NCBI GenBank assembly: GCA_023412475.1
Contig: JAEYNR010000061.1
Location: forward strand, 102,558-166,557
Direction: 5' to 3'
Source of the DNA: Fibrobacterota bacterium
GTDB lineage: Bacteria > Fibrobacterota > Chitinivibrionia > Chitinivibrionales > Chitinispirillaceae
Length of the DNA stretch: 64,000 nucleotides
In this document: positions 9,296-19,601 of the stretch, in pieces
How the letters are laid out: the number at the start of each line of letters is the position of its first letter
Position numbering within the stretch: the stretch's first letter is position 1
Position numbers and translations under genes: made by a program
The notes under the pieces: model-generated
The model's input: only the letters and a program-made list of their open reading frames with translations
Told to the model about the DNA's origin: nothing
The model's database searches: none

Positions 9296-9323
9296 AGCCG
9301 GGTTAAATCTCGACCCGGCTTTT
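9296..9323 (+). terminator. Intrinsic terminator of the helical-protein gene
   Basis: AGCCGGGT (9296-9303) pairs with ACCCGGCT (9313-9320) around a 9-nt loop and is followed by T residues. A smaller stem, CCCCAT/ATGGGG at 9264-9281, precedes it. Confidence 0.85.
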
Positions 9324-9506
9324 AAATAGCGGGAGTGAGCTTTTCAGAAAATCACTAAAAAACAGCCAAAAATACTACAACAAAGTACTCCACCATCCTG
9401 ACCTTCCGTAACAGACAATTACAAAGGCCTGCAGAGAGAGAAATCATTCTCTATCCACTCAAAATAGCAGGCTACTGCCTCCTGAATCGAAAAATTACCT
9501 GATAAA

Positions 9507-9925
9507 CTTGAAATTTTTGCTTGGTGGCATTGAAATTGGCCTGATGGATTAGAAAATAGGCCTGGTGGAATTGAAAACCGGCCTGGTAGAATTGAGAATC
9601 GGCCTGGTAGAATTGAGAATCGGCCTGATGGAGTTGAAAATTTGCCCTGGTGAAATTGAGAATCGGCCTGATGGAATTGAAAATCGGGGCTGGTGAAACT
9701 GAAAAGGGGGATGTTGGAATTAAAAATTGGGTATGGTGAAATTGAAATGGGGCCTGGTGGGATTGAAAATTGGGCTGGTGGAATTGAAAATTGGGCTGGT
9801 GGAAATAAAAATCGGCCTGAGGGTACTAAAAAATTTTCTTGGTGAAATTGATAAAAGGCTTGATGGTGTTGAAAAATTTCCTTGGTAGAGTTGAAAATCG
9901 GCCTTGCTGGCATAGAAAATTTTGC
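9507..9925. repeat. Array of ~19 degenerate 21-nt units
   Basis: Units of 21, sometimes 20 or 22, nucleotides follow one another with the core CCTGGTGGAATTGAAAA. Each unit differs from the next at several positions, so this is an old or constantly rewritten minisatellite. A minus-strand frame of 178 codons stays open through it and would encode a heptad repeat (QFHQAxF or FSIPPGR). It lacks a ribosome binding site, and I treat it as non-coding. Confidence 0.85.
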
Positions 9926-10822
9926 CTGATATAGGGGTAAACCCGTTACCTTCAAGGTTCCAGGAATCTAAAAAGAGCTGGCGGGAACCAAAAAACGGCT
10001 GTGGAGGGCATTTCGGGCTACCGTTTTGTGCTCAAATTGGATATAGGATCTGGTTTAGGGTGACTGTAGGCTGAAATCCGGAAAAGGTGAAGGAGATTTC
10101 CAAGTATTAACCATTTTTTAATAAATCGTTTTTAGGACGACTTACTCAAGATCCGCTGGTAGTCACTGCAGTATGAAAATATGCAGTGATAAAAATTTCA
10201 TCAAATGCATACAGCTTCGTTTATATACAACTACTCAATCACGATTTTAGAGATGAATCCTTCGAACATTTTTCTGCTCTGGTTTGATAGAATGCGCTTA
10301 CGTTATGATCAAATTGTCTAACTTCTCTGATTGCACTTGAATACCTGAAAAAGCGATAATGGAAAGCAGAAGTTTTAGAGAGTGAATTTTACAGGTTCAT
10401 TTTGTTTATATAATTTCAGTTTTTCTGGTCAGAAAATAAAGAGTAAATCTGCTAGGTTATAATGACGGAGATCTGGAAAAATTGAGATTTTTATGATAAA
10501 TTCTTTACTGAGGTTTCTGTCTTTTTGAAAATAAAACCACTTATTATGCAACAATTGATAATTTAATAACTATAATATTATTTGTATGCTAGCGCAATTA
10601 TCCGGAAAAAATTGAATTTGATAATTGGAATGTTGGCATAAAATATATTACTTTTGATACAAATTGAACTGAATATTTGGATTAATTGTTTATGTTTCAG
10701 TTAGAATTTAATTTCGTTTAACATGGCTTCTCGTTTAATATAAGCGTTTAAACAATCCACGTCCATATTTGGCAACAAGATTTGGAGAGTACAAGACAAG
10801 TGGACATTTTTAAGAGCATAAA
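9926..10822. other. Gene-free region upstream of the restriction-modification operon
   Basis: No supported frame, RNA gene or repeat was seen in these ~900 bp. From about 10370 the sequence becomes distinctly AT-rich, as expected for the promoter region of the following operon or for transferred DNA. Confidence 0.5.
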
Positions 10823-12562
10823 ATGATAGATAGCAATACTCTATTATTATTTCGTGATGAGCTTGAAGAGCGACAAATCAAGATACTTGATGATTGTACT
10901 TCGGCCAACCCGGAAAAAGAAGCATTTATTCGTGTATGCTCAAATATACTTAGTGAATCGGGGTTACTTGTTGATGAACCAGAAATATTGTTGATTGACA
11001 AAGATGGATACAGGGTTGATGCAATCTGTTGGCCAGACAAGGATCAACCAATAGTTGAAATTTTGTTATTTGTGAACGGTAAAATTAATGACGAAGAAGT
11101 TAAATCTGAGATCTCCAGCGCTTTCGAGAAAAGTACTGACCTTTTGAGAAACTTGTGCAGGCCGACCAAACGCGCTGTTCCAGAGGTAGTAGACAAACTA
11201 ATACGGCGTATTCAGAATCTTGTACCATGCCCAGATTCTATCCTCGTTAGAGTTATTACTGACACGCGCATTTCTATTCCTAATCTTGAAAAAAAATTTA
11301 AAACACGCCTTAGAAACAAGTTGCCGGATGATATACATACTGACTTCCGGTTTTGCGATATCGAAGACCTGTGTTTTTGCAGCGAAGGCGCTACACAGGG
11401 ACCTTCAATCGAATTTATTGATGAGACAGTAAAATGTTTCCAGGCTCATGAGATGGCTGATCATGATGTTTATTTAGCGGTCTTTCCAGGATATACTTTA
11501 GCTAAGTCATTCAGGGAACACGGGCAAAGGCTTCTGCAAAAAAATGTAAGGGCTTTTTTAGGATTAAAGGGCAGAAAAAGCAAAAACAAAAAAATTCAAG
11601 AGACAATTAATACGCATCCAGATAGATTTTTAGCATATAATAATGGGCTGACGATCACAGTAAGTGACATTGAAATTAAAAACAATTACCTGATACGCAT
11701 TGATGATACCCAAATAGTTAATGGAGGTCAAACTGTTGCCGTGCTTGCAAATGAGTTTAAAATCAATGATCCCAGAAGTATTTCCAGTGCAATGGTTGCG
11801 GCTAAGATAATCCATGTTAAGCATAGTGATAAGCAAATGGACTGGATTGAACGAATAGCAGAAACATCAAACACTCAAAACACAATTAAAGAAACCGATT
11901 TGTCGTCACACAATCCACTTTATCGAAAAATAAAGGAAATTTCATCACTGGCAGTTTTTCGGAAAGGTACTGAACAATATAAATGGTACTTCAGTAGAGT
12001 CAGAAAAGAATATGAAGCAGAATTAGCCCAACACAAGAAGAATGGGCACAACGAACTAAAAAAATTTGAACAGACTTTTCCAAAAAATTTTGTAATAGAA
12101 AAAGGTGTCGTTGCAAGGGCAGATTGTGTTTTTTCTGGGAGGCCATGGATTGCATCTCGTGGTGAAGCAAAATGCCATGCAGATTTCTTGGAAAATATCC
12201 CTGAAGGATTTGAGCCAGATTCTGACTGGTATAGAAAGCTGGTTGGAAAGATTATACTTCTCCGGCATACTGCAACACTGGCGCGTGCCCTTGGTATTGG
12301 AGAAGGACGCTCATGCATTGTTGAATATGCTTGCGCAATTATGTCATGTGATAAAGAATTTTACAGTGGTATAGAACGAACCCATACATGTCAAGAAGTT
12401 CCTTCAAACTTGGAAGAAAAAATGAAGATCTTATTAAAAAATGTCCATTGTTTTTTCCTTGAGCTTAGTAATGATCGATCTGTGAAGGAGCATGCTAAGC
12501 GTGAAGAAACATGGAATATGATTTGCAACAAAGCCAGAATGGAGGCTTGGGTTGATAAGTGA
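10823..12562 (+). CDS. AIPR-family phage-resistance protein
   Basis: The 579-residue protein belongs to the AIPR (abortive infection phage resistance) family. The signature block is seen at about residues 272-310: AYNNGLTITV followed by QIVNGGQTVAVL, then an AETSNTQNTI segment. AIPR proteins occur in predicted restriction-modification and abortive-infection operons with Z1 and DUF4420 genes, exactly as here. It is the first gene of the operon. The start has no strong ribosome binding site (AAGAGC only). The next gene starts inside its last codons. The molecular activity is not established for this family; nuclease-related roles have been proposed. Confidence 0.85.
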   Translation: MIDSNTLLLFRDELEERQIKILDDCTSANPEKEAFIRVCSNILSESGLLVDEPEILLIDKDGYRVDAICWPDKDQPIVEILLFVNGKINDEEVKSEISSAFEKSTDLLRNLCRPTKRAVPEVVDKLIRRIQNLVPCPDSILVRVITDTRISIPNLEKKFKTRLRNKLPDDIHTDFRFCDIEDLCFCSEGATQGPSIEFIDETVKCFQAHEMADHDVYLAVFPGYTLAKSFREHGQRLLQKNVRAFLGLKGRKSKNKKIQETINTHPDRFLAYNNGLTITVSDIEIKNNYLIRIDDTQIVNGGQTVAVLANEFKINDPRSISSAMVAAKIIHVKHSDKQMDWIERIAETSNTQNTIKETDLSSHNPLYRKIKEISSLAVFRKGTEQYKWYFSRVRKEYEAELAQHKKNGHNELKKFEQTFPKNFVIEKGVVARADCVFSGRPWIASRGEAKCHADFLENIPEGFEPDSDWYRKLVGKIILLRHTATLARALGIGEGRSCIVEYACAIMSCDKEFYSGIERTHTCQEVPSNLEEKMKILLKNVHCFFLELSNDRSVKEHAKREETWNMICNKARMEAWVDK

Positions 12563-13559
12563 GAAGTGTCACAGGATAAGTTGGCAAACTATATGTGAGT
12601 ATTTAAAGAGTGCTTTTGACACTCCTATACCAATGTTCGGTTCAAATAACTGCATTCTAGTTGTTAAACCTTCAATGGGTTTAGAATTACAGTTACGCGA
12701 TGAGGAGTCATACTTAACAAAAGTCGATACTTTGCCAAATTTGACTATGTTTGATTATGAGAAGGTTAGAACATGTTCTTATGAATATTTAGCCATTAAA
12801 TGTTATTTTCCAGATCTTATTGAAGCAGTGCTTGATTTCTTCTATTCTATTGCCTATAACCGTGTTGTAGGTAAGAAATCGCCGTTGTATTCTGTAATCA
12901 ATTCTTATGAACAATTCAAAGCAATACTCAGCAGGCCCGCGATACCATCCGAATACACACTTACTGGGCTTTGGGGTGAACTTAATATTTTAAGTCAAGC
13001 AATTAAAAACTTGAATATTGATCCGGATTCTGCAGTATTCAACTGGACTGGTCCGCAAGGACATCCTAATGATTTTTCTTTTGGCAAAACAGCTATTGAA
13101 GTAAAAACCACAAAAAAACAAACAAATATTGTGGAAATCTCAAGCTTTGATCAACTTGATGCAGATTGTGCCTGGCTCATTATTCTGCATGCATATCATG
13201 CAGAGCCAGCTGACGGAGGGCAGTCCATTGAGATGCTAAAAAACTCAATTAATGGGATGCTTTCTGCAGTAGCTCGAGAAGTTTTCGATGAAAGAATCAG
13301 TTGCGTTTTGAATACATTAAATACACCACCGTGCATGCAATATAGCATGAAGCCAGATGGGCTGCCTGTAATATTCAGAATATCTGATTCTATACCATTG
13401 ATTAATCGTTCATTCCTTAAAATTATGTTTGGTGAAGCTAAAACCAATCTAATTGAAAGAGGCAAATACATACTTAATCTTTCTTCAATTGAACCATCTC
13501 ATCAAACAGTTGAAGAAGTGTTTCTCGAAGCTCAAACATATGGAGAACAAAATGGTTGA
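12552..13559 (+). CDS. DUF4420-type PD-(D/E)XK nuclease
   Basis: The probable restriction endonuclease of the system. The family signature GLWGELNIL is followed by WTGPQGHPNDFSFG and AIEVKTTKK, which supplies the D...ExK catalytic triad (about residues 160-195). The protein is 335 residues, normal for the family. The start is a TTG, chosen because GGAGG lies six bases before it. It overlaps the AIPR gene by 11 bp, which implies translational coupling. The first ATG alternative would remove 27 residues. Confidence 0.85.
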   Translation: MISEKCHRISWQTICEYLKSAFDTPIPMFGSNNCILVVKPSMGLELQLRDEESYLTKVDTLPNLTMFDYEKVRTCSYEYLAIKCYFPDLIEAVLDFFYSIAYNRVVGKKSPLYSVINSYEQFKAILSRPAIPSEYTLTGLWGELNILSQAIKNLNIDPDSAVFNWTGPQGHPNDFSFGKTAIEVKTTKKQTNIVEISSFDQLDADCAWLIILHAYHAEPADGGQSIEMLKNSINGMLSAVAREVFDERISCVLNTLNTPPCMQYSMKPDGLPVIFRISDSIPLINRSFLKIMFGEAKTNLIERGKYILNLSSIEPSHQTVEEVFLEAQTYGEQNG

Positions 13560-16401
13560 GATTAGAAAAGAACTTCTGGATGCACTAAGCTCAAGAAAAA
13601 GGCCATATAGTATAAAAAATGAGTTAACGACACTGGAGTATTCACAGGAAGAAATCGAAAGGTGTCTTTCACAAGGTATTCCGGAAGATGAAAACGATTA
13701 TGAAATTCGCCAGTGGAGATTAATTTTTTCAATTTGGGATAATGCTGAAGGTTCATGGACCGAAAATACCAGACCATGCTCGAAAGAAAGAAGAAATATC
13801 ATTTTAGGAAAGTTAGAAATTGAAGGAACACAACTATATAAAAGCATTTGTGATAATATACCGTTAAACGAAAATAAAATAGGTCCTGCTGTTATATCGG
13901 AAAACAAAGATCATGAAGACTGGATACAACCAAACCGTTTTCATCAATTTGGATATTGGACAAGATATGTGCAGCACTTAAAGAATGTAAAAAACTGGAA
14001 TAGTGATGCGATTGATAGCTTAGATAAAAGCACTACAAGAATCCTTAATCATCTGATTGATCCAATGGGTGGTGAACTGCGAAAAACGAAAGGTTTAGTA
14101 GTCGGGTATGTTCAAAGTGGAAAGACAGCTAATTACAGTGCATTGATCGCCAAAGCTATTGATGTCGGATACCAGATGATTATTGTATTATCAGGACGCA
14201 CAAACATACTCCGTGATCAAACCCAGGCCAGACTCGACATGGAAGTTATTGGCTGGGATGGTCTCGATGAAGGAGAAAAAGAAGAGTATGAAATTATAAG
14301 CCAACGGGATAATCAAAACTATCGTGAGAAATTTGTTTCTGGTGAAATCAGGTTACCTTCAAAGCCGATTATACGTCTTACAAAAGCAAAAATGGATTTT
14401 GATCAAGGATCGATCGCACTGAAAAACAATGGGATTCCTAGCGTTTTGGTAATAAAAAAAAATAACAGCATTCTGAAAAAAATCGCTAAAGTATTAGGAG
14501 AATCAGAATGGAAAAACAAACCAGTTCTCCTTATAGATGACGAAGCAGATGATGCATCGATCAATACTAATAATCCTGAAAAGATTCCTACTGTAATATC
14601 TGCACTTATCGCAAAGATATTAAGAGCATCAGATGGTTCTCAATATGTAGGATACACTGCAACACCCTATGCAAATGTCTTCATTCGCCCAGACGAACTG
14701 GAGGAGCTTTTCCCTAATGATTTCGTAATATGTCTTGAGCGTCCAAACCATTATATGGGAGCACTGGAATTCTTTGATATCAGCGATTGTCATTCTGAAC
14801 CAGATGGCGTGAATACAAAAGGAAACGAAGATGCTCATATTAGAGTCATAACCGAGACCGAAATACAGAAGACTGGAATATGGGACAACACGCCAAAATT
14901 GGATAATGCAATTCATTCTTTCATGCTTGCAGGTGCCATAAAGTGGTGGAGAGAAGAAAGCCACCAAGGAAAATTTAAACATCATACCATGCTTATAAAT
15001 ACAGACCTGTTGACAGAAAAACATGATGACATTGCTCGTGAAGTTGAAGGTCTTCTTGAAGAACTCTATCCAATTAACAATCTCACTGATACAAGTCGAA
15101 AGAAAATGATAAAGTTATGGGAAGAAGATTTTAAGCCAATTTGCTCATATTATAATAGAGGCGAACCGATGCCTGCATCCTGGAATGAGATTGAACCATA
15201 TATATGCAAGACCATCACCAGAATCAATGCAGAAAAAGTAAAGATTGTAAACCATAAAAACAACGAAGATACTCCTGATTTTGAAATCCCTGGAGGAATC
15301 TGGGCTATACTTGTTGGTGGTTCAAAGCTTTCACGAGGATACACAATTGAGGGGCTTACTACAACTTATTTTTCCCGAAAACCTGGGCAGCTTGATACTC
15401 TCGTACAAATGGCACGCTGGTATGGATATAGAAAGGGGTATCGCGATTTGGTCCGTTTATTTATACCCGAATTTCTTCCCAGAGGGAAATCAAAGCAAAA
15501 TTTTAAAAAAACAAAAGTGGTAAAAAAATACCATCTCCTTGAAGCCTTTCGATTTGGTGCAATGGTAGAGGAATCGTTTCGTACTAACCTTTTTGAGTAT
15601 TCAAAAACACTTAAACCTGAGGATATTCCTCCTTTAGTTCAATATGAATTTAAAGATATTCCACACAAATTCACATATTTAAAGCCCACAGCTCCAAATA
15701 AGAAAAGATATGCCACATATAAAACTACTTACCTTGGCGGCGTAATTAGAACTGCAACAAGAATTGGTGGAATCAATTGCAGAGCATATAATGAATTGAA
15801 ATTGATGGAATACGCAAATACATGTGAAGACGGCCTGACTGATATCACACTTAGGTTTGAAGGAATAGAAGAACAGAAAGCCATTACTGGATCCTCAACG
15901 TCGAAAGCTTATCTTAATTTTCTGGAAAATGTTAAATATTCTGACATTGATCCAAATCATTGCCCAAAAGTTATTGAAGAACAAAAAACTGCCTTGAATG
16001 AGATGCCACCTCTTCCATGGCGAATTATTATGTTTAGAAGGCAAATAGATCCTTATCGTGTATTCCCTGGACGCAAACATGATCTTCCAAAATGGACAAG
16101 AAACTATAAAAATCCCACAGATGGAATTCTAATTTATGATAAGCCCCTTGATCCCGGGCACAAAAAGATTTCTGCTTGGTTAGCACATCATCCCGAAGGA
16201 TTAGACTTGAACACATCTGATAGCCCGACTTTGAGACTGAGAAATTTAAATGCAGGCGTTACATATATCGTCCCGTTTTCAAGAAATGAAAATCCCGAAG
16301 ATATGTTTTTCTTATGGTGCGCTATTTATCCCGGACGGGGTTCTGCAGGTGTTTATCAGGTGATCCATCACACAGCAGCAGGAAAAGTAGTATACCAATA
16401 A
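13552..16401 (+). CDS. Z1-domain superfamily 2 ATPase
   Basis: A Z1-domain protein of 949 residues, the likely DNA-translocating or remodelling ATPase of the restriction system. Visible motifs are a Walker A-like GYVQSGKTANYSAL, a Walker B LLIDDEADD, a motif III-like YVGYTATPYANV, and the late helicase-type GGSKLSRGYT and QMARWYGYR motifs. The longer frame opens at 13453, but GGAG at 13542-13545 and the family's usual N-terminus place the start at the ATG at 13552. It overlaps the nuclease gene by 8 bp. In related loci a MutL/Hsp90-like ATPase gene is adjacent; it is absent here. Confidence 0.88.
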   Translation: MVEIRKELLDALSSRKRPYSIKNELTTLEYSQEEIERCLSQGIPEDENDYEIRQWRLIFSIWDNAEGSWTENTRPCSKERRNIILGKLEIEGTQLYKSICDNIPLNENKIGPAVISENKDHEDWIQPNRFHQFGYWTRYVQHLKNVKNWNSDAIDSLDKSTTRILNHLIDPMGGELRKTKGLVVGYVQSGKTANYSALIAKAIDVGYQMIIVLSGRTNILRDQTQARLDMEVIGWDGLDEGEKEEYEIISQRDNQNYREKFVSGEIRLPSKPIIRLTKAKMDFDQGSIALKNNGIPSVLVIKKNNSILKKIAKVLGESEWKNKPVLLIDDEADDASINTNNPEKIPTVISALIAKILRASDGSQYVGYTATPYANVFIRPDELEELFPNDFVICLERPNHYMGALEFFDISDCHSEPDGVNTKGNEDAHIRVITETEIQKTGIWDNTPKLDNAIHSFMLAGAIKWWREESHQGKFKHHTMLINTDLLTEKHDDIAREVEGLLEELYPINNLTDTSRKKMIKLWEEDFKPICSYYNRGEPMPASWNEIEPYICKTITRINAEKVKIVNHKNNEDTPDFEIPGGIWAILVGGSKLSRGYTIEGLTTTYFSRKPGQLDTLVQMARWYGYRKGYRDLVRLFIPEFLPRGKSKQNFKKTKVVKKYHLLEAFRFGAMVEESFRTNLFEYSKTLKPEDIPPLVQYEFKDIPHKFTYLKPTAPNKKRYATYKTTYLGGVIRTATRIGGINCRAYNELKLMEYANTCEDGLTDITLRFEGIEEQKAITGSSTSKAYLNFLENVKYSDIDPNHCPKVIEEQKTALNEMPPLPWRIIMFRRQIDPYRVFPGRKHDLPKWTRNYKNPTDGILIYDKPLDPGHKKISAWLAHHPEGLDLNTSDSPTLRLRNLNAGVTYIVPFSRNENPEDMFFLWCAIYPGRGSAGVYQVIHHTAAGKVVYQ

Positions 16402-16414
16402 TTAAAAAAATCAC

Positions 16415-17947
16415 ATGGATGAATTAATGAAAAATATTCCCTTAATTGACATTTTCGCCGGTCCAGGTGGGCTTGGCGAGGGTTTTTCAAAGTATATGAT
16501 CAAAGAACAATATCCATTTTCAATATGCCTTAGCATTGAAATGGATGAATTTGCTCACGCAACTTTGCTATTGAGAAGTTTTTACAGGCAGTTCCATAAC
16601 GCAGCCCCTAAAGAATATTACTCCTACCTCCGGGGTGAAATTAGCAGAGAAAAGCTTTTCGCCGCTCATCCGCATGCTGCAGAGAAAGCCTGTGCTGAGG
16701 CGATGCATGCAGAGCTTGGAGGAAAAAATTTCCCTCCAGAAGTGATCGATAAAAAGATAGCACAAGTTTTAGGCAAAGAACATAAATGGGTTTTAATTGG
16801 TGGCCCACCATGTCAAGCATATTCTATAGTGGGACGTGCACGCAGAAGAAATGACAAAGGCTTCTATAAGGATCCCAAGCATTATTTGTATAAAGAATAC
16901 CTTCGAATTCTGGCAAAACATTCTCCTGCTGCATTCGTCATGGAGAATGTTAAGGGTATTCTTTCAGCTAGAGAGGAATCTGGAGATCCAATTTTCGATA
17001 AAATTATTAAAGACCTGTGCCATCCCAACTTGAGTATAGGTAATGTAAACGGGAAGCACTGGAATTATCGGATCTATTCTTTAGTATCTGGTGAGCGCCA
17101 ATTATCTACTCCAGCTCCTGCAGATTTCGTTGTACGTTGTGAAGATTATGGTATCCCGCAAGCTCGCCATCGCGTGATAATACTCGGGATTCGTGAGGAC
17201 ATTGAAGCAATCCCTAAAACATTGATTCCTCAGAAACGTGTTCCAATACAACAGGTTCTTTACGGCATTCCTAAAATTCACTCTGAGCTTTCCAGAAGAG
17301 AGCGTTCTGAAATGAGCTGGGGTCCTTGGATAAAGCATATTGAAAAATCATTATGGTTCAGTGAATTAGACAACGCAAGTGGTATTAAAGGAGAAATCCG
17401 TCGCAAAATAAAAGAGTGTGATGAGCAAACCTGTTGTGGTTCAGACAATTTCCCGATTAAGAGCAAGGCAAAATACAGAGCCGACTGGTTTTTAGACAAT
17501 AGCCTTCAGGTTACTCTGAATCACAAATCTCGAACACATATGGCTAGTGACCTTCATCGCTATTTTTTTTGTTCATGTTTTGCTGAACTGTATGGTCGTT
17601 CACCAAATTTGTCTGATTTCCCACTATCATTACTTCCTAAACATAAAAACGTAAGTCGCGCAATAAAGGATAGCCCTTTTTTGGACAGGTTTCGTGTTCA
17701 AGTCTCTTCAAGGCCAGCAACTACTATAACTTCACACATATCGAAAGATGGACATTATTTTATACACCCGGATCCTACACAGTGCAGAAGCTTTACTGTG
17801 CGCGAAGCTGCAAGAATACAAACGTTCCCTGATAATTATTTCTTTGAGGGGCCAAGAACTAAACAGTTTCATCAGGTGGGAAATGCAGTCCCCCCACTAC
17901 TAGCCTATCAAATTGCAGAAATAGTCTTCGATTTACTTAAGGTTTGA
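16415..17947 (+). CDS. DNA (cytosine-5-)-methyltransferase
   Basis: A C5 cytosine methyltransferase of 510 residues that would protect host DNA from the restriction system. Motif I is DIFAGPGGLGEGF, motif IV with the catalytic Cys is GGPPCQAYS, motif VI is MENVKG, motif VIII is PQARHRV, and motif X is QVGNAVPP. The region between motifs VIII and IX holds the target-recognition domain, about 140 residues; the target site cannot be read. The start is either the ATG at 16415 or the one at 16427. The gene lies 13 bp after the Z1 gene and 4 bp before vsr. Confidence 0.93.
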   Translation: MDELMKNIPLIDIFAGPGGLGEGFSKYMIKEQYPFSICLSIEMDEFAHATLLLRSFYRQFHNAAPKEYYSYLRGEISREKLFAAHPHAAEKACAEAMHAELGGKNFPPEVIDKKIAQVLGKEHKWVLIGGPPCQAYSIVGRARRRNDKGFYKDPKHYLYKEYLRILAKHSPAAFVMENVKGILSAREESGDPIFDKIIKDLCHPNLSIGNVNGKHWNYRIYSLVSGERQLSTPAPADFVVRCEDYGIPQARHRVIILGIREDIEAIPKTLIPQKRVPIQQVLYGIPKIHSELSRRERSEMSWGPWIKHIEKSLWFSELDNASGIKGEIRRKIKECDEQTCCGSDNFPIKSKAKYRADWFLDNSLQVTLNHKSRTHMASDLHRYFFCSCFAELYGRSPNLSDFPLSLLPKHKNVSRAIKDSPFLDRFRVQVSSRPATTITSHISKDGHYFIHPDPTQCRSFTVREAARIQTFPDNYFFEGPRTKQFHQVGNAVPPLLAYQIAEIVFDLLKV

Positions 17948-17951
17948 CCAC

Positions 17952-18359
17952 ATGGATCGGCTCACTAAAAAACATCGCAGCTGGAATATGTCTCGCATCA
18001 GATCAAAAAATACAAAACCAGAAATTGCTGTTCGATCAATTCTTCATGGATTGGGGTTCAGATTCAAACTTGGGCCAAGTAAGTTACCCGGAAAACCTGA
18101 TGTTGTGCTTAGACGTTATAAGATCGCTGTATTTGTGCATGGTTGCTTTTGGCATCGGCATCAGCAATGTAAATATGCCTATATGCCTAAATCGAATATT
18201 GAGTTCTGGCAAGAAAAATTTAAAAAAAATATTACACGCGATAAACAAGTGGAAAAGGAACTAATTACAGTGGGTTGGAAACAAGTTGTCGTCTGGGAAT
18301 GTGAATTGGCTGACAAGCAAAAGTTAGAAAAGCGTCTGAAGTTACTCATAAAAAGTTGA
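17952..18359 (+). CDS. vsr: Very short patch repair endonuclease (Vsr)
   Basis: The 135-residue protein carries the Vsr signatures: MSRIRSKNTKPE at the N-terminus, LPGKPDVV with the metal-binding Asp, and VFVHGCFWHRH. It nicks DNA 5' of T:G mismatches that arise when 5-methylcytosine deaminates, so it repairs the damage caused by the methyltransferase encoded 4 bp upstream. It closes the operon; no clear terminator follows. Confidence 0.93.
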   Translation: MDRLTKKHRSWNMSRIRSKNTKPEIAVRSILHGLGFRFKLGPSKLPGKPDVVLRRYKIAVFVHGCFWHRHQQCKYAYMPKSNIEFWQEKFKKNITRDKQVEKELITVGWKQVVVWECELADKQKLEKRLKLLIKS

Positions 18360-18746
18360 TTAATCTATGTCTAAACACTTAAAATTGGGGGATAATGACA
18401 AGATTGCACGTTATTAAAAGGATGTTGGTGTAAGGAACTGATCTTCACCATCATTAAATCGATTTTATCCCATTCCTAAACAACATTTATACACATGTAT
18501 CTTTATTATCCTTATTAACTTATGAGTCTTTCCCGGTTCTCTGCCTTTTTTCTTGTTTGGAGTCTGGATTATTGCTCATCTGATTATTTCTTTACACAAT
18601 GCCATTGCCAGTGCTTCACGTATTCTGCAAGAATACGGAATTTAAAAATGGTGGGTGATTAGAGCTTAATTTGGTGCTATATTTAAAAATAAGCGATTAA
18701 TATGTGTTATTTATTTGCCACAAATAACAGGAAAAGGAGCTGCACC
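18360..18746. other. Intergenic region after the restriction-modification operon
   Basis: No gene or convincing terminator was found. The right end holds the AAAGGAG ribosome binding site of the lipoprotein gene. Confidence 0.5.
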
Positions 18747-19517
18747 ATGAATAAACCTGTTCTCTTAAAACTTAGTATTACCTCAAAACAAATACACATC
18801 CTGAGAGCAGTACTACTGATAACTTCTTTAGCGACAATTTTTTATTCATGCAATAATGAAGCCCTCCCGACTACTCCGACTACTCTCCAGGAGCAGCTAT
18901 CATTTACAGCTCAGGATACTGCAGATATTATAACACTTGCAAAAACGGTTTATCCGGGAGAAATTGAGAATATCATCATTTCAACAGCCAGAAGCATGTT
19001 TAATGGAAAAGGAAAGATTGAAGTGATGGCTTCAATAAAATCACCTCCACTACTATCAAATTATGTTTATGTTACATTCAAACCAGAGCATATCAGCGAT
19101 AAAATTAAACGCTACAGGAGTATATTCGTATCTAATATTACATGGGAGGAATCGGAATATTTGCTTACCGTTAATTCCAAAATCATCAGAAACAACTGGA
19201 TCACATCTTCAAACCGTCTTTCATCTTATGATAAAACCATATTAACACTGGATTCCTGTACCATAGAGGCAGTTGTTACCAATGCTGATATTGACACTGT
19301 AGAACACCTGCTTAATCTTATCAGTGCATCCTGCTATTCCATCGATTCTTTAAATGTCGATATGGAAGCCATTGATGTCAGAAAGGTTACTAAGGTTGAA
19401 TGGCTGGCTGACTCTGAAACTTACAATGTTCTGCTTCTCAGCAGAGGCATTAGTTATTACATTCTTTATAAGGATGGAAAAGTGGTCTGCTTCCAATCGC
19501 TAATTCTCGTTTATTAA
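18747..19517 (+). CDS. Lipoprotein of unknown function
   Basis: I start at the ATG at 18747, since AAAGGAG lies upstream of it; the frame itself opens 45 bp earlier. A hydrophobic segment (AVLLITSLATIFYSC) ends in a Cys that fits a lipobox, preceded by an unusually long N-terminal region for a lipoprotein. The mature ~220 residues are mixed alpha/beta and match no family I know. It stands alone between the restriction operon and the heptamer repeats. Confidence 0.6.
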   Translation: MNKPVLLKLSITSKQIHILRAVLLITSLATIFYSCNNEALPTTPTTLQEQLSFTAQDTADIITLAKTVYPGEIENIIISTARSMFNGKGKIEVMASIKSPPLLSNYVYVTFKPEHISDKIKRYRSIFVSNITWEESEYLLTVNSKIIRNNWITSSNRLSSYDKTILTLDSCTIEAVVTNADIDTVEHLLNLISASCYSIDSLNVDMEAIDVRKVTKVEWLADSETYNVLLLSRGISYYILYKDGKVVCFQSLILVY

Positions 19518-19601
19518 AGTTGTAATATTGCTGGCCTTCTCGGTTTTAGAACATTCTGTATTGCAGTTCGGGATGGACGGCATTTTCAGCAGATCTTCTA
19601 T

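Noticed and set aside
9507..9925. CRISPR array
   Set aside because: The units are adjacent and degenerate with no spacers of constant length, and no cas gene is near.
9419..9955. A 178-codon minus-strand open frame as a repeat protein gene
   Set aside because: It lies almost wholly inside the 21-nt array, has no ribosome binding site or signal sequence, and is open because a 21-nt period keeps the frame without stops.
13453..13551. Extended N-terminus of the Z1 protein
   Set aside because: The extra codons overlap the end of the nuclease gene in another frame, and the ATG at 13552 has a proper ribosome binding site.
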